Shown: positions 10,958 through 22,130, counted from the first letter of the stretch. The stretch is DNA of 64,000 nt from Phytophthora sp. 'mugwort' (GCA_033558025.1 JAUCEF010000011.1:744001-808000), one strand, 5' to 3'. Notes: a model not told the origin generated them from the letters alone. Numbers and translations are program-made.

Positions 10958-11902
10958 AATAGATGTCCGAATTGTTTAGAAAAGGAACGTGAGCTTGCTA
11001 AGCTTCGTCGAAAGCTATGAATCATTCAAGAAGTGAGCCGCATTAAAAACGAGTTGTTGAATCTTGATGCAACAGCAAACTTTCGTAAAAAAAGTTGCCA
11101 ATCGTAAATACCAGCGAAAATTGGAAATCATATTTGGCGTCTCATTCATTGCATCAAGGATCGCTATTTCAATCTACTAAATGAGCGAAATCATATATGC
11201 AATTCATACGCATCGTTTCACCACGATTCAGTTATGCCAAGCTACTGGTGAGAGTATTTATCCACTCCTTTTCTTTATAATTCGAATGATATATAGACTC
11301 ACAATGTTCCCCAATTTTCGCATCCCTCGCTCAGAGAGAGCAGAAGCGACAGGAGCTTCTTGAGAAAGCTCAGTGTCGTGTTCGGCAAGCCAAAGTCAAG
11401 CGGGAGATGTATGAAGGTGCGTCATGGGCTACTCATATCTCGAAAGGCATAACTACTGTAGCGAAGAAATCAACTGAATCAACTCAGACAGACTCGACAA
11501 CCGAGTCGTCTCAGTCTTTAAAAAACGGTGAGTGATGAATCCTCCCAGACAAACCCTGAGGTATCAACTGCTGAAACAAACACTGATCCTCACCCTGTTT
11601 CAATTGATGGTGAAACTAATACAAATAGAGTGCGTACAACTAATAAAAAAGCTCAGATTCGTCCTAAGTCTACAGATATGGAAACACAAATTGAAGTAGC
11701 GGAAGACTTGGCGGAAAGGGATTATTCAACGAAGAAGATGATGATTAAGAGCAATCTAAGACAGCAGTTGCTCAAATATTTGGAATTTATCCGATTCTTA
11801 CAGACTTACGTATTCCCCTCTTGCTTCCAACGGTCGTCAGCTATCGAAATATTACATTGGAAAAGATGCGAAGACATTAAGCTAAATAGGGTATCTTTTT
11901 AG
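10958..11902 (+). pseudogene. Maverick protein with CPNC motif and coiled coil
   Basis: Unrecognised. It can be followed across several frameshifts: CPNCLEKERELAKLRRKL (a zinc-knuckle-like pair leading into a charged helix) at about 10964, a glutamine- and arginine-rich helical stretch near 11330, WATHISKGITTVAKKSTEST near 11430, and then a long Ser/Thr/Glu-rich segment in the open frame 11528-11902. The composition suggests a coiled-coil followed by a disordered linker. A capsid-associated or scaffold role is possible but not shown. Confidence 0.45.
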
Positions 11903-12453
11903 CACCAAATATCGATTGGTCTGAGACGTACGATCATATCAGGGAAGTTTTGACTAAAGATGTTCGCTTCCTCGCATACCTAACTGAAAAGGAGGTACGC
12001 CGCGAAATGGGTAAAGAAGATAAGTCCACCCCCTACCCGGTATGGCAACTTATTGGGTCGAAGCGAAAACGATTCAATGGTTCGAAAGGGGATGATGCAG
12101 ATCGCACAAAGCAAAGACTTGATAATAGCTTTCTATTCGATAAGTCAACGTCCACAACGTCTGACCAGACCGAAAGCAACATCAAACTACGCTGGACTAT
12201 TAGCAGAAATAAGGGAGTGCTTGAAGCTATGGGGTTGAGAAAGAAAATTACTCCAATTCTCGTTGGGGCAAATAAAACCCCTTATGTCGATGTAGATGGA
12301 TATATATGGATCGACGATAATTCCATTAGTGTATTTGGTAAAGATAGTAATCGTACGAAGTCTGATATCACTAAGAGAGTTAATAGGCATTCGCATTCCA
12401 ATCGTTTGTTGATATGGCCAACGCCAGAGGACTTGACTGGTATTAATCAGTAA
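11903..12453 (+). pseudogene. Unknown Maverick protein
   Basis: Reads from an FLAPNIDWSETYDHIREVL segment (about 11900) into the open frame 11950-12453, which includes FLAYLTEKEVRREMGKEDKS and, near its end, KTPYVDVDGYIWIDD. Stops and a shift near 11890-11905 separate it from the upstream gene. The YVDVDGYIWIDD block resembles a segment I associate with a conserved Maverick protein of unknown function; this is recollection and not proof. Downstream sequence may continue the same protein. Confidence 0.4.
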
Positions 12454-14052
12454 ACAGGATGAGAAAAAGGCAGCGAAGGATTTCACACCAGGTGAGGAGG
12501 AAGGCCGACATGGAGTAATGAGTGGCGCCGATGACGATATGGAACCAAAGCTGACCAACGCCGACAACGACGGCAAACGACTCCTAACATATTATTAGAG
12601 TCAGTAGTCGAGCGAACGTGTTGCTATCCCATTTCGCCTGAAACCGATTGTTGATACTAAAATGGGTTAAAACCTCATTTGGATTATTATTTCGGTGAGC
12701 CAGCACCCACTCGTCCATTAAATATCAGAAATAGGAAAAATAAGCAAGTAACTGGTAATGATTGGTCTGATCTCATGAAGACCATCCAGTGGATGGATAC
12801 TTTCACATCGTTATTGAACTACTTTGAAGAATTAGATCGTTACCTTTCCGGCGTTGAATACGATTTTCCATCAAACGTTGAAGAAGCAGCCAAACTGCTG
12901 AAGGAGAAGGAACTTGATAAACAAAGGCAAGCAAACCTTGATAAAAAATTTAAGATTCTAAATGAAGCTATCTTAGGTAGCGTTCAAGACATCAAACGTC
13001 AAAGTACTGAGGAATATGTTTAAGGACCAGATGAATTGTAGAAGCTTCACGACGAGGCCAAGGCAGCTTCCCAACCATATGGCGAGGCTCAGAAGCAATA
13101 TGAAGCCGCTAAGGATGCTATGAGAGGTTTAAACTTAAAATCATTCAGATCAGCTCTGAAGGCCGCTCAATCAGCGATGAGAGCTACGAAGTCAGTATAT
13201 AATTCTAAACCTAAGCGATATTCTGACGCTCTCCTTAAATTAGAGGGACGTCGCCTAAGAGACGCGGGTGTAACTCCACTGGATGGAGTAGCCCGACGGG
13301 GTCGTACTTACAATCTCAATGAGATCCAGGGCTTAGCAACTCCAAGCGCGTACATATATCGTCAGCTTGGTAGTAAGTACATACGTTTACCTGATCTGGA
13401 TGCAAAGACACTCGTGATTGTACAACCAAATCGAAGGAAGTGCGGACATAAATGCACTATCAGCGATAGTCTCCAAGCTATGATCAGGACCCTTGTCTAT
13501 AAGCAGCCCATTGACCAAGCTGCTTACGATAAGCTCAGTATCGTCGACAAAAAGATGTTTAAGGAGATTCGTGCTATCACCGATCTCCAGTATTAATTAC
13601 ACGACAAGTTCACGGACACGCTTGATACCCTTCGAGCCGATTATGATAAGCTAAAGGGCGAGCTTGACTTAGGAAACGATAATCCAAGCATCGTCAAACA
13701 GCTGAAATCGCTCACTGTGGATATGTATAGCAATTGGTTGACTTTGATGATAAAGAGTTTAAGGAAATTAAAACGCGCCTCTATAAATCAAGCATATTCT
13801 TCTTAACCCCCGCATCATTTCGAGCTCAGTTGGTAGCTATGGCGATAACTCTGATCTCAACGTTGCTGAGCTAAAAGCTATCATGAAGAATCTAATCATC
13901 CATGATCGACCTCAGAAGACACAGGCAGCTGTTTGGGCAACAGATTTAGATAAAGACTAACAAGAAGGTGGACGTGTCGACTCAGACTGAGGGAGGACGC
14001 ATGTGGGCTTACCAACCAAGAAAAAAAATACTTTGAAGAAGTTTAAGCTGTA
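12454..14052 (+). pseudogene. Conserved Maverick protein with GNDNP motif
   Basis: From 12679 to 13807 a single frame holds, interrupted by in-frame stops at 13021, about 13039 and 13594, which argues for one long decayed gene. It contains a helical, Lys/Glu-rich middle (EEAAKLLKEKELDKQRQANL), an Ala-rich helix (FRSALKAAQSAMRATKS), a GVARRGRTYNLNEIQ segment, and a C-terminal KLKGELDLGNDNPSIVKQL motif. I recall that last motif from Maverick proteins in other eukaryotes. The tail is basic (KKKNTLKKFKL-like, about 14050). Function unknown; a structural protein is possible. Confidence 0.45.
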
Positions 14053-14089
14053 AGCCTCGCGGGTCAGCGACCCCACGCCCCGCGTGTCG

Positions 14090-14329
14090 CTATTTAAACA
14101 AGACCATTCCGCACGAGTCTATTTCGATACCCTCGATAGATGTTAATTTTTTGTCGCTTATACTGATCTCAAGTATTGCAGACTCCCAATCAGGACTCTG
14201 TGTGGGGAGAAAAACGCTATCCCCAAGAACAATGATTTTGTCAGCGTGTAGGATGGTCGACCCTACAATTTGCTTTGGATCATCCGTAGTTACATTCGTT
14301 TTAAGCCTCGGTCTACAGCCCATGATCAT
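14090..14329 (-). CDS. Small hypothetical Maverick protein
   Basis: An uninterrupted 79-residue frame on the minus strand, downstream of the fibre gene and convergent with the plus-strand genes ending near 14052. It is mostly beta-type sequence (ILHADKIIVLGDSVFLP, then AILEISISDKKLTSIEGIEI) without Cys or membrane segments. It could be a small virion or fibre-assembly protein, but no family is recognised. It is one of the few open frames of the element. Confidence 0.45.
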   Translation of the reverse strand: MIMGCRPRLKTNVTTDDPKQIVGSTILHADKIIVLGDSVFLPTQSPDWESAILEISISDKKLTSIEGIEIDSCGMVLFK

Positions 14330-14423
14330 ATATTAACTAGACGATTTTTTAATTTTTCAATCTCACCGAAGAGGTGTTGAATCATCTTCATGTTATATAC
14401 TGCAATCCTGCTGTAGTCAACGT

Positions 14424-15960
14424 TCAACTGTTGCTTTGCTGGTTCGAGCGACGGTCTTCTCCCTCCTCGATATCGTCTCGATAGAAGACACTAGTCATCT
14501 CTGTTAATTTAGCCGAAACAAGATCTTGAGCTAACAACTCTACCTCCTGCCCTTTTTCAGACTCAATCCAATCATACAGAACTATATTAACGTTGTCGTA
14601 GAGACGTCTGATGCGATCAAGAGAAGCACTTTGAATATTTCGCTTGAGTCGTCGATCAGAGGTCATTGCCATCGCTTGGCACGAAATGTAACCCGAGAAG
14701 ACAGCAAAGACGTTATAGGCGATCGGACCGAGAGCGCTTTCTGTAACTCCGTTGTCAGTTCTGAGTCGATATACAGTACTACCGCCCATACCAAAAGTGA
14801 ACGAATTTGAGATGCGATGTGCAAATAACTCGAAGGGCTCGTAGTACCAATTCTGAGGCGCCCAGTATAAGTTATTATCATCCTTGTTTTTTTTTCCATT
14901 ACTATACCAGTACATGCTATCTGCTGCGCTGCTATGAGCTGTTCTGCCAATGGATGTTTCCCAACTTGAAAATCTAGTACCATCGAGTAGGATGCTTGTC
15001 CTACCAGTGGATGGTGATATATTGTTATATAGGTGGAGCATAGTAGATCCACCGGCGATGTAGGCTCCATTATATGTACTTGAACCATTTATGGTCAGCT
15101 GGTACGAACCCGATGGAGTTGTAGTATTTAGGCATGCTCTCCCATCATTAAGAAGTAACAGATTGTTTGATGATGCGATAGCGCTCGTCGTTGAAGATCC
15201 TGATACGATAGTGAGAGCTGGAGAGCTACTGTAAAATTGAATTCCGGCATTCCCGCCCCATGCCTGTGATCCTAATAGATAGCCGTGGAACCAACCGGGT
15301 TGATAATTAGTAGCAAAGCCAACGATCTTGTATGCTCTGAACGAATAACCTCTTTGTATTCAGCAAAGCTTGTGCCAACTACTCCCGATTGATCGTATCC
15401 ACTCACAAGGTGAAGGAGTGGACTGCATTTCTGAATAGTAGATCCTGGGGTCCCGATGGTGAGTCCCTCATCGTCAGAATCACGAAAGAGATATACTATT
15501 TCTTTGTTTGGAGTATTCCCGTAAAAAGAGATACAACCTGACCCAGCTACACCAAGTGGAACGCGGATCACATTAAATGAATCGGAGATCAGAGCTTTGT
15601 TTAACATGAGAACGCCATAGCCCCCACTCAACACGATCAGATCGAATGCTACTCCACTGAGTCTGTACGATGACGAATCGATATACGAGGATGCTTCAGT
15701 AATAGAGAGTACTCGTGATGAACCGGATATTGATAAAGCCACCGATTGATAATCCGGATAGAGACCGACGTTTGTGATGTTGGATTGAGTCGCTGTTTGA
15801 AGGGTACCACTAAGAGATGATGCAGACAGTGCATTAATACCAGTAATATTACTGCTGGCGTTTAAGACACAAGAGCTTTATCGGCTCCCGCAGAGCCTTT
15901 GGTTACTCCACCAAGGACCGCTATTTCTGCTTCGCTGATCACTGTCGTACCTAGTGTTAA
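14424..15960 (-). pseudogene. Tail-fibre-like protein with C-terminal S74 chaperone
   Basis: This would be a trimeric fibre whose last domain folds the trimer and then cuts itself off. Reading from 15960 down, there is GTTVISEAEIAVLGGVTKG followed by ALV...NASSNITGINALSAS and GTLQTATQSNITNVG: repeats typical of phage fibre shafts. Further on, GIQFYSSSPALTIVSGS and PSGSYQLTINGSSTYN are two more shaft-type repeats. The C-terminus has MTSDRRLKRNIQSAS (14633-14662 for SDRRLKRNI), the signature of the peptidase S74/intramolecular chaperone domain with its Ser-Asp cleavage dyad, followed by LLAQDL. At least three frameshifts; the N-terminus is lost at the Gypsy junction. Such fibres usually bind host surfaces. 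Confidence 0.8.
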
Positions 15961-15984
15961 AACTGCTACTGATGGTGAGCGAAC

Positions 15985-16911
15985 TCAATATGCCAATGTA
16001 CGTCCGCTCTGCCTTGCCGGTAATAGCGCTGGATCCGGTACCGCCATCGGCGTGGATCCCGATCTCGGCGTCTCGTGCTGCCCAGCGGGAGAGTTGCCTC
16101 TAGCGTCGTGCGTGGATCTCAACTGTGTGCAAGATAAAACGGGGTGTCACCTCGGATCCGATCATGTGCCGTGTTATTAGGGAACGTCAGGCGCTCTGCG
16201 TACTTGTTACAGTCGCGCAGGTTCTCGTCCCCGACATACATCTTGATGGATCGCGTCACCGTCTGCATCATGTGTTCCGCAGTCCCGTCCGCTTTTTGAG
16301 GCCTATAAGCCATGGTGGCTCGTTGTCTCTGGCCCAGGATCCGATTGAACGCCTTGAAGAAGGCAGACATGAAACCAGGCTCCCTGTCATGCCGGATCAC
16401 CTCGCTCGCACGGAAGCGTCGAACACACATTCCTCGTAGGATTCCGCGATCGTTTGGGCTGTCCGGGACGCCCTCGCCTTGGCGATGACGTAACCGGTGA
16501 ACAGGTCTACCCAGATTAGGAGTCCAGTGTGACCCTTGTACGGCTTGGTCAGCGAGGGGATGTGATCCATCGCTCTGACCTGAAAAGGGTAGGTGGCTGG
16601 ATATTGCCGGGTGACTCGCCGCACATGGTTGCCGCCCCTTACCAGTCAGTCTCGCAATCCACGCATTCACCTACGAACCGCTGTACGCTCCTGAAGAGTC
16701 TACGCCAATAGAAGTGATCCCGGATCCGCTGATATGTTCGGCTGATCCCCTGACGACCGCCCTCCAGGCTGACGTGGTAGTAAATGCAGTAGATCCTCGT
16801 GCAGCGTGTCGGGCACAACCAGACGAAGCAACCCGTTTCTCTCTTCCTCCTCCTTCGCAGGCGGCGGGCAGTAGTAGAGTAGGTCCTGTTCGTCCATCTC
16901 ATAGTCAGCAA
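15985..16911 (-). pseudogene. Gypsy integrase
   Basis: The zinc-binding domain is at 16911-16639 (HVSLEGGRQGISRTYQRI, then CVDC). The catalytic core is on 16670-16119: a decayed first Asp region, the second region around SEVIRHDREPGFMSAFF, and ATMAYRPQKADGTAEHMMQT with the Glu. The C-terminal part (DPRSTLEA, RRWRYRIQRYY) runs on in another frame to about 15985. Frame changes at about 16640 and 16120 break the gene. In this family the integrase lies last in pol and acts on the double-stranded cDNA in the nucleus. Confidence 0.8.
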
Positions 16912-16983
16912 CCACGTTGCTGCACACCCGAGCTTCGTCCTTTTCCAGATCCTTCACATCCCCTTGAAGGTACTTCTTGAGGT

Positions 16984-17613
16984 TCAAATCCAATTTTCTT
17001 CGTCTTGAGCTTGTCGGATCCGATCCATTCTCAGCTGGCAGGGGGGGGGGACCGCCTCTTCGTACAATCCACTGGTGACCTTCCGGCGGGATCTAGTCGA
17101 CATGGCTGCAATGCGAAGCGTAATATTTTCGGTAGCTGTGGACAGGATCTCGAGTAATCGATTTAGCGTCACCAAATTTTCCGTGTCTGGTCGTCCGTCA
17201 CTTCTGTACCTGCTTCCCGCTGTAACGCCACACGCCACTCGCCAGACTATCTGCGCTGCGATCCAGCCTCGCTTGACATTAAGCAAATCGTGATCTGGAC
17301 AGGATCTCAGACGGTGTAAAGCCCTTTGCCGCAAAAACGTCAACGCGACAGCTTTGCAGTCGATCTCACCCTTTATCTGTCGGATCACCAAATTGGAATC
17401 CCCACAGATCACCAAACGCCGTCGATCCAGTCCTTCTAGCAGATCAAAGCATAACAGCAGTCCACCGTACTCCGCCTTGACCACAGTCCACTCGGCCAAC
17501 CTCCACACGATAGCACTGAAGGCCCCTCCGCCGCGTTTGACTCGGGCGGATCCGTCGAAACTAGCGACCGGGAGGTCTTCGTCGGGCTTCAGTGTAAGGA
17601 TCGGAGTCTGCAC
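16984..17613 (-). pseudogene. Second (archaeal/plant-type) RNase H
   Basis: An extra RNase H between the classical RNase H and the integrase. Visible motifs: SFDGSARVKRGGGAFSAIVW with the first Asp, KAEYGGLLLCFDLL with the Glu, and VICGDSNLVIRQIKGEIDCK with the second Asp. The last Asp region (expected WNxxAD) is shifted out of frame (KRGWIAAQIV). It degrades RNA in RNA:DNA hybrids during cDNA synthesis. Such acquired copies are known from plants (Tat lineage) and oomycetes and are thought to have taken over from the ancestral domain. Confidence 0.85.
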
Positions 17614-17750
17614 TGATCGGCGGGGCTCTTTCCGCGGGGAAAATGCTACCAGCGCCTGATCCTTATCAATCGTGGCGTTACATATGCAGCCGGCGATCCC
17701 AAGATCTCATCCTCGCCTTTCGTGCACTTAGTTATCGCTAACGTCCAGGG

Positions 17751-19443
17751 CTATAGCAGCGCGGCCCATTTTCCGAGCCGCCCTTGGAGCCCTGCGGTGC
17801 GGAACAGCCAAGACAGTTTCGAATGCCGCGTCAGGATCTTGATTGATCTGCCGACCAGCACCGAATAACACAGATCCAGCATACGCAGCAGCGCTAGCAC
17901 TTCCTTCTCCACGACGCCGTAGTTCAACTCATTCGACTTCAACGTGTGGCTCGTGAACATCACGGACAGGTATGTACCGTCGTGATCCTGCACCAGGGAG
18001 GTGGACACTGCCCACTCGCTAGCATTGGCGATCAGCACAGGCTGTTTCTTCGGATCGAAGTGTTGGACTATCGGGGTCATCGCGATCTTGTTCTTCAGTG
18101 TGGAGAACGCTGCTCTAGATCGGATCCACTTTGGCACTGACGCTTCCGGATCCTGATCGAACTGGAGGTCCCCGCCTTCGAGGATCTCGTGGTCGATCTT
18201 CCCTTCGTTGACAGCGATCCCGCCCTCAGCACGCTTCGCGGCGAAATCCACTTCTCGCAGCTCGTACAACACCGACGCGTACACCGCTAAGTCTTCAATG
18301 AAGCGTCCGTAGTAGTTCCGATTACCCAAGAACGACTGCATAGAACGTAGAGATCTCGAGAATGGCAGATCCACCTGCGCACTGAGATCCTTCGGATGAT
18401 CCTCCAAGCCCCGTTGATGGATACACGATGTCCGACGTAATCTACTCCCCAGAAGCTCTTCGCGACACTGATCGAGAAATGTTCCATTTGTCACAGGCGG
18501 CGAGCAGAAGCTTCACTCGTTCGCACAACTGATCCCAGGATCCGGTCTAACAAGGATGTCATCGATGGAGAATCGGCGCCCCAGTACGGAAGGTTCACTA
18601 CTTCCTCCGGATCTCCTCCTTCGAAGATGTCCGTTGAGGATCCTCGATCCGCTGCTGATAGGATCCGCAAGATGCCGTACAGTGCGTTGTCGATCAGTCT
18701 CTGATAGATCTGTGGAGCGTTCTTCATTTTAAATGGCATGCGGTTCCATTCAAACAGGCCAAACGGTGTGGTAAATTCCGAGACGACACGAGCGCGATCC
18801 GTCATAGACACAACCCAGAAGCCACTCGCCATATCCAGCGAGCAATACCACAGCGCCTTGTCTAGATCCTCGAGCAGATCATTGGTCAGGGGCGTCGGGT
18901 AAACCATCAACTTGGTGAGATCGTTGACCAGGCGGTAATCAATACACAACTTTATGTCCACACCATTCTTCTGGATGATCACCACGATTGATGATGCCCA
19001 AGGAGACGCTGAATGTCGTATGATCTTGGATGACAGCAGCCACTTAAGCAGGTCCGATATCTTCTCGCGGAACTGGGGTGAGGGGGGGCGATCCTTCGCA
19101 CACGTTGTGCGATTGGGGTGGCCTTTCCAACGTCGATGTCAGACATCACTCCTACAGTCGCAGGAGGCAGCGCGTTGCCCTTGCCGATCAGTAGTGGTGG
19201 TAGGACTAGATAATGTCCCGCAGCTGACCGATCTCTTACCTCTGTGTTCGCCTCAGGATCCCCCACTTGTAGATCCTCGATCCGCACTTTAACCGTGGTG
19301 GGTGCTACCTCTGGCAGCACAGCCAGCTCGTTTTGCACTTCTTCGGTGTGCAGCGTGCCTCCGTCATGGTAGCCGGCCTCGGGATCCTCGACTGGAGCCG
19401 CCTTCGAGTCGTCATGTATCTTGATGCCACCGTTCAGATCCAT
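17751..19443 (-). pseudogene. Gypsy reverse transcriptase and classical RNase H
   Basis: Reverse transcriptase on 19443-18491: ALPPATVGVMSDIDVGKATP, then KNGVDIKLCIDYRLVND, LWYCSLDMASGFW with the first catalytic Asp, and TTPFGLFEWNRMPFKMKNAP. The active-site SIDDIL is present but in a shifted frame near 18555. Classical RNase H on 18494-17751: ANASEWAVSTSLVQDHDG, TSHTLKSNELNYGVVEKE and RHSKLSWLF. The position normally DAS reads NAS, so the first catalytic Asp is replaced by Asn. Frame changes near 18490, 18560 and 18980. Confidence 0.85.
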
Positions 19444-19732
19444 TCTTGCCGCATTCGTCGGGCGATCCTCTGTGAGATCCTTGACTTCCGCGGGATCTCG
19501 ATTGGAAGCCGTGTAGCTTGATCCAACGATTCCGACGGGGGATCCACTTTCGGAAGGTTAGCTGACTCCAGCACGTCGATCAACGGCGTTTGCTCAGCAC
19601 CCAAGCTTCAGTCGGCTTCGTGAGCGGCACCGTTCGCTTCGTCCTCCCCTGGCGCAACTTTCCCACCAGGCCCGAGCGCGCAACTCCCTTTAGGGCCTTC
19701 GCTAGGCGAGGCGCCCTTGTCGCCTGATCGCC

Positions 19733-20863
19733 TCATCTTCTCCACCGAAAAGCAGCAACAAGCGTCGCGACAGTGACGTCCGTCGGCGGGTCGATCTCGG
19801 GATCCCAGCCTCGGGCAGGGTCGTGCAGGGTCTCATTTTGGCCGCCGTCGTTAGGCGTGTCTGCCGCACCCTCTTGCGTCACCGAGGCATCTCTTAGGCC
19901 TCCGCTAATATTGCGACCTTCGCGCCGATTGTCCATCCCGCATGCGCGTCACCGAACCGGGTGCACGAGACAGGGCGTGATTACACTCACGTCTCATATG
20001 AGGTGTCGCACTGCTCTGTCCCTGACTTGCATTCAGAGGCCGGGTCACCGCCACCCGGTACGTCTCGTGGCGCTCGTCCTCACTTCCTGTGGATTCAGAT
20101 GCCTTCGGTCGCGGCAGGATCCTGGTCGGTGGGTCGTACTCAACTGCGGGTTCCAGATCTGGCGCTGGCGGCGCCGCTGCTACGGCGGATGCTGCATCCG
20201 TAGTGGATTTCCACGCCAGGGTTCGCCACTCGGCGTAGCGCCGGGATCCTACAGAGACGAAGCTCGGCTGGCGAGGGGAACGTGATCCCCGGTCAGCCAC
20301 AATCCGATCTGCACGTCCCGGTTCAAGATCAGCTTCATGTCGCCCAGGTTCGTGAGATGTAAGTAGCGGATCCTGCCTGGCCCTTTAACTGGGGTGGGCA
20401 CCCAGCACTCACCTCGAACTAACCACAGCTTTTCATTGTCAGACACACGGATCCGCAGCGGTAGCTCCATGGATTCTGTGACCCCCACCGTCAGATGCTC
20501 GCCCACAAACACCGGGCGGGCTCTGTCGATAAAGATCTGGCGGCGCCCGTGCAACATGACTCGCACCTCGTCCGGCAGGCACGTGGATCCTTCGCCGAGA
20601 CCAGCCGGATCCCAGACGGAACCATGAAGTCTATGCCAAGGATAGCTTGGTAGTCCAGCGGCAGATCTTTTCCCACCCAGACGTCGTAGAAGTAAACCAA
20701 GGATCCCGCCAAGGTAAGCTTGATCCGTGTGCGTCCTTCCGCACATACAGCTTTTCACAATTCCATCTCTTGTGAAGGAATCGGAAATATTTGGGTTCCA
20801 GAGCAGTCCGTTGATCTCCCGCTGTGTCTGTGGGTCGTCGCATACACAGGTCTCAGTGGTCAT
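19733..20863 (-). pseudogene. Gypsy gag-to-protease region
   Basis: The frame around 20712-20491 gives DYQAILGIDFMVPSGIRL, the conserved C-terminal half of the aspartic protease (the I-L-G-x-D motif), followed by LPDEVRVMLHGRR and RVSDNEKLWLVRGECWV in the 20863-20249 frame. The catalytic DTG/DSG part is not readable. The 20300-19905 frame is Pro/Ala-rich linker (PAPDLEPAVEYDPPTRI), and 19936-19733 continues it. Protease would process the Gag-Pol polyprotein in the particle. Fragmented over at least three frames. Confidence 0.65.
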
Positions 20864-20869
20864 CGTGGA

Positions 20870-22130
20870 GCCGAGACATCAGAGCGTTTGGTTGCAGAAA
20901 AGTTTGTCGGCCAACGCAAAGTCACGATATGAAGAAGTTCGTTCAAAGTTGTCTCCACTGCATGGTTATCGCCGAACGTGTGATTCCTCGTTCATTTGGA
21001 GTCGCTTTGCACGCGTCTGCTCCAAATGGGGTCTTGCATTTTGACTTGTTGCAAGCGCGGGTGCCCAGTATGTTCTGGTTCTCAGATATGACATGAGCAG
21101 CTACATGTATTGTGAACTTGTAGTATGCGATGTTCACACCGCCGAGCAGCCTGTCAGTGCTTAGGTTTAAGCGATTCGGCCCGTACCCTAGTGGGTATCA
21201 GATCGCGGAACACACTTTAAGAACTAACTGCAGGAGCTCGTACGAAGAGCTGTGATAGTGCGCACCATTTACGACGGCCTACTGTCCATGGTACAATGGG
21301 ACAGTTGAAGTTCTCAACCGTTTGCTGCTGAAGTGTATGCGGGCCATGCTCAGTGAGCTAAAGTTGAACCAGTCCGAATGTCCAACAGTTCTACTACTCG
21401 TCCAGCCTGCGCTTAACAAATGCCATCTGATCGCTTGGGCGGCATCGCACCGGTGACTGCTATCACGGCCCTGCCAGCCACACTGCCCATTCATGGCATC
21501 CTCCACCCCCGAACCAAGGGGATTTTCAATGTGGAAGCCGTGTACGAAACGCAACGCAAGCATATTGAAGCAATTCAGGCGTCTCTCGAGGCCATGCCCT
21601 GCGCTTTCAGTGAAGAGGCAAAGGAACGACGCAAGCAAGCTCGTGATCGGCGTGCATCGAAAGCCAACGTGCAGATGGCAAGTTTCGAGATCGGTTCTTT
21701 CGTTTTAGTCGCGCAAGTGACTGGACGAACTAATAAGTCGCTGTGCATTGACGCGAGCCGCGGCGCATTGTTCGCGCCTTGAATGACTACATTTTCGAAG
21801 CCCAAGACCTCAACGAGCCTTTCCAGATCAGTACGCACCATGCTTCGAGGCTACGCTTCTACGCAAAAATCAGTCGCGACGTCATCGAAGATTTGGTAGC
21901 ACAGGCCATGCACGGTGATGGTGAATATCTGGTTTCCAAGTTCCTAAAGTGCCGACTCGGACAAGATTCCCATGTCTGGGAACGCGAAGTGGAGTGGGTG
22001 GGAATTGATCCACAAGACGCATCCTGGGAGTCCGATGCAATCATGTACGAAGACGTTCCGAAGCTAATCGAACAGCTCGTCCGAGATCAGCCGCTGACTC
22101 ACCGGCTCACGTCATGTGGACATAATTGAC
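20870..22130 (+). pseudogene. 3' half of a Ty3/Gypsy: integrase and chromodomain-like end
   Basis: Starts with a zinc-binding relic (FVQSCLHCMVIAERV) and GVLHFDLLQ, then core pieces in alternating frames: MSSYVEL near 21095, FKRFGPYPSG with the second Asp nearby (21165-21210), and GTVEVLNRLLLKCMRAML with the Glu near 21297. LNQMPSDRLGGIAPVTAI follows. The C-terminal frame 21779-22129 has WEREVEWVGIDPQDASWES, a chromodomain-like fold, and ends VPKLIEQLVRD. No reverse transcriptase is found upstream: the dual-RNase-H Gypsy on the opposite strand begins immediately. Same superfamily as the 5' half at 24300-26850. Confidence 0.75.

Larger units (their letters stand above)
3530..15965 (+). mobile_element. 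Maverick/Polinton, decayed and truncated at its right end
   Basis: The defining pair is present: a protein-primed family B DNA polymerase (4501-9752) and a retroviral-type integrase (9785-10909). Around them lie small zinc-binding and basic proteins, unknown proteins and a fibre-like protein. The genes run on the plus strand up to about 14052 and on the minus strand beyond it. Base composition is AT-rich and drops sharply at both borders. I see no terminal inverted repeats: the left border is set by composition and the right side passes directly into a Gypsy integrase near 15965. I do not recognise the packaging ATPase, the adenain-like protease or a capsid protein. Such elements are integrated virus-like transposons. 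Confidence 0.85.
15966..20870 (-). mobile_element. Ty3/Gypsy element with two RNase H domains, both ends missing
   Basis: Order on the minus strand: gag/protease (20863-19905), reverse transcriptase (19443-18491), classical RNase H (18494-17751), a second plant/archaeal-type RNase H (17613-16984), integrase (16911-15985). No LTR is seen at either end: the right end meets another Gypsy near 20870, the left end meets the Maverick near 15965. The region has striking GATC enrichment. I know this dual-RNase-H design from oomycete Gypsy lineages. Confidence 0.85.

Noticed and set aside
19773..20285. 170-codon plus-strand open frame
   Set aside because: Opposite the Gypsy gag/protease region, Arg/Ser-rich by composition, no recognisable domain.
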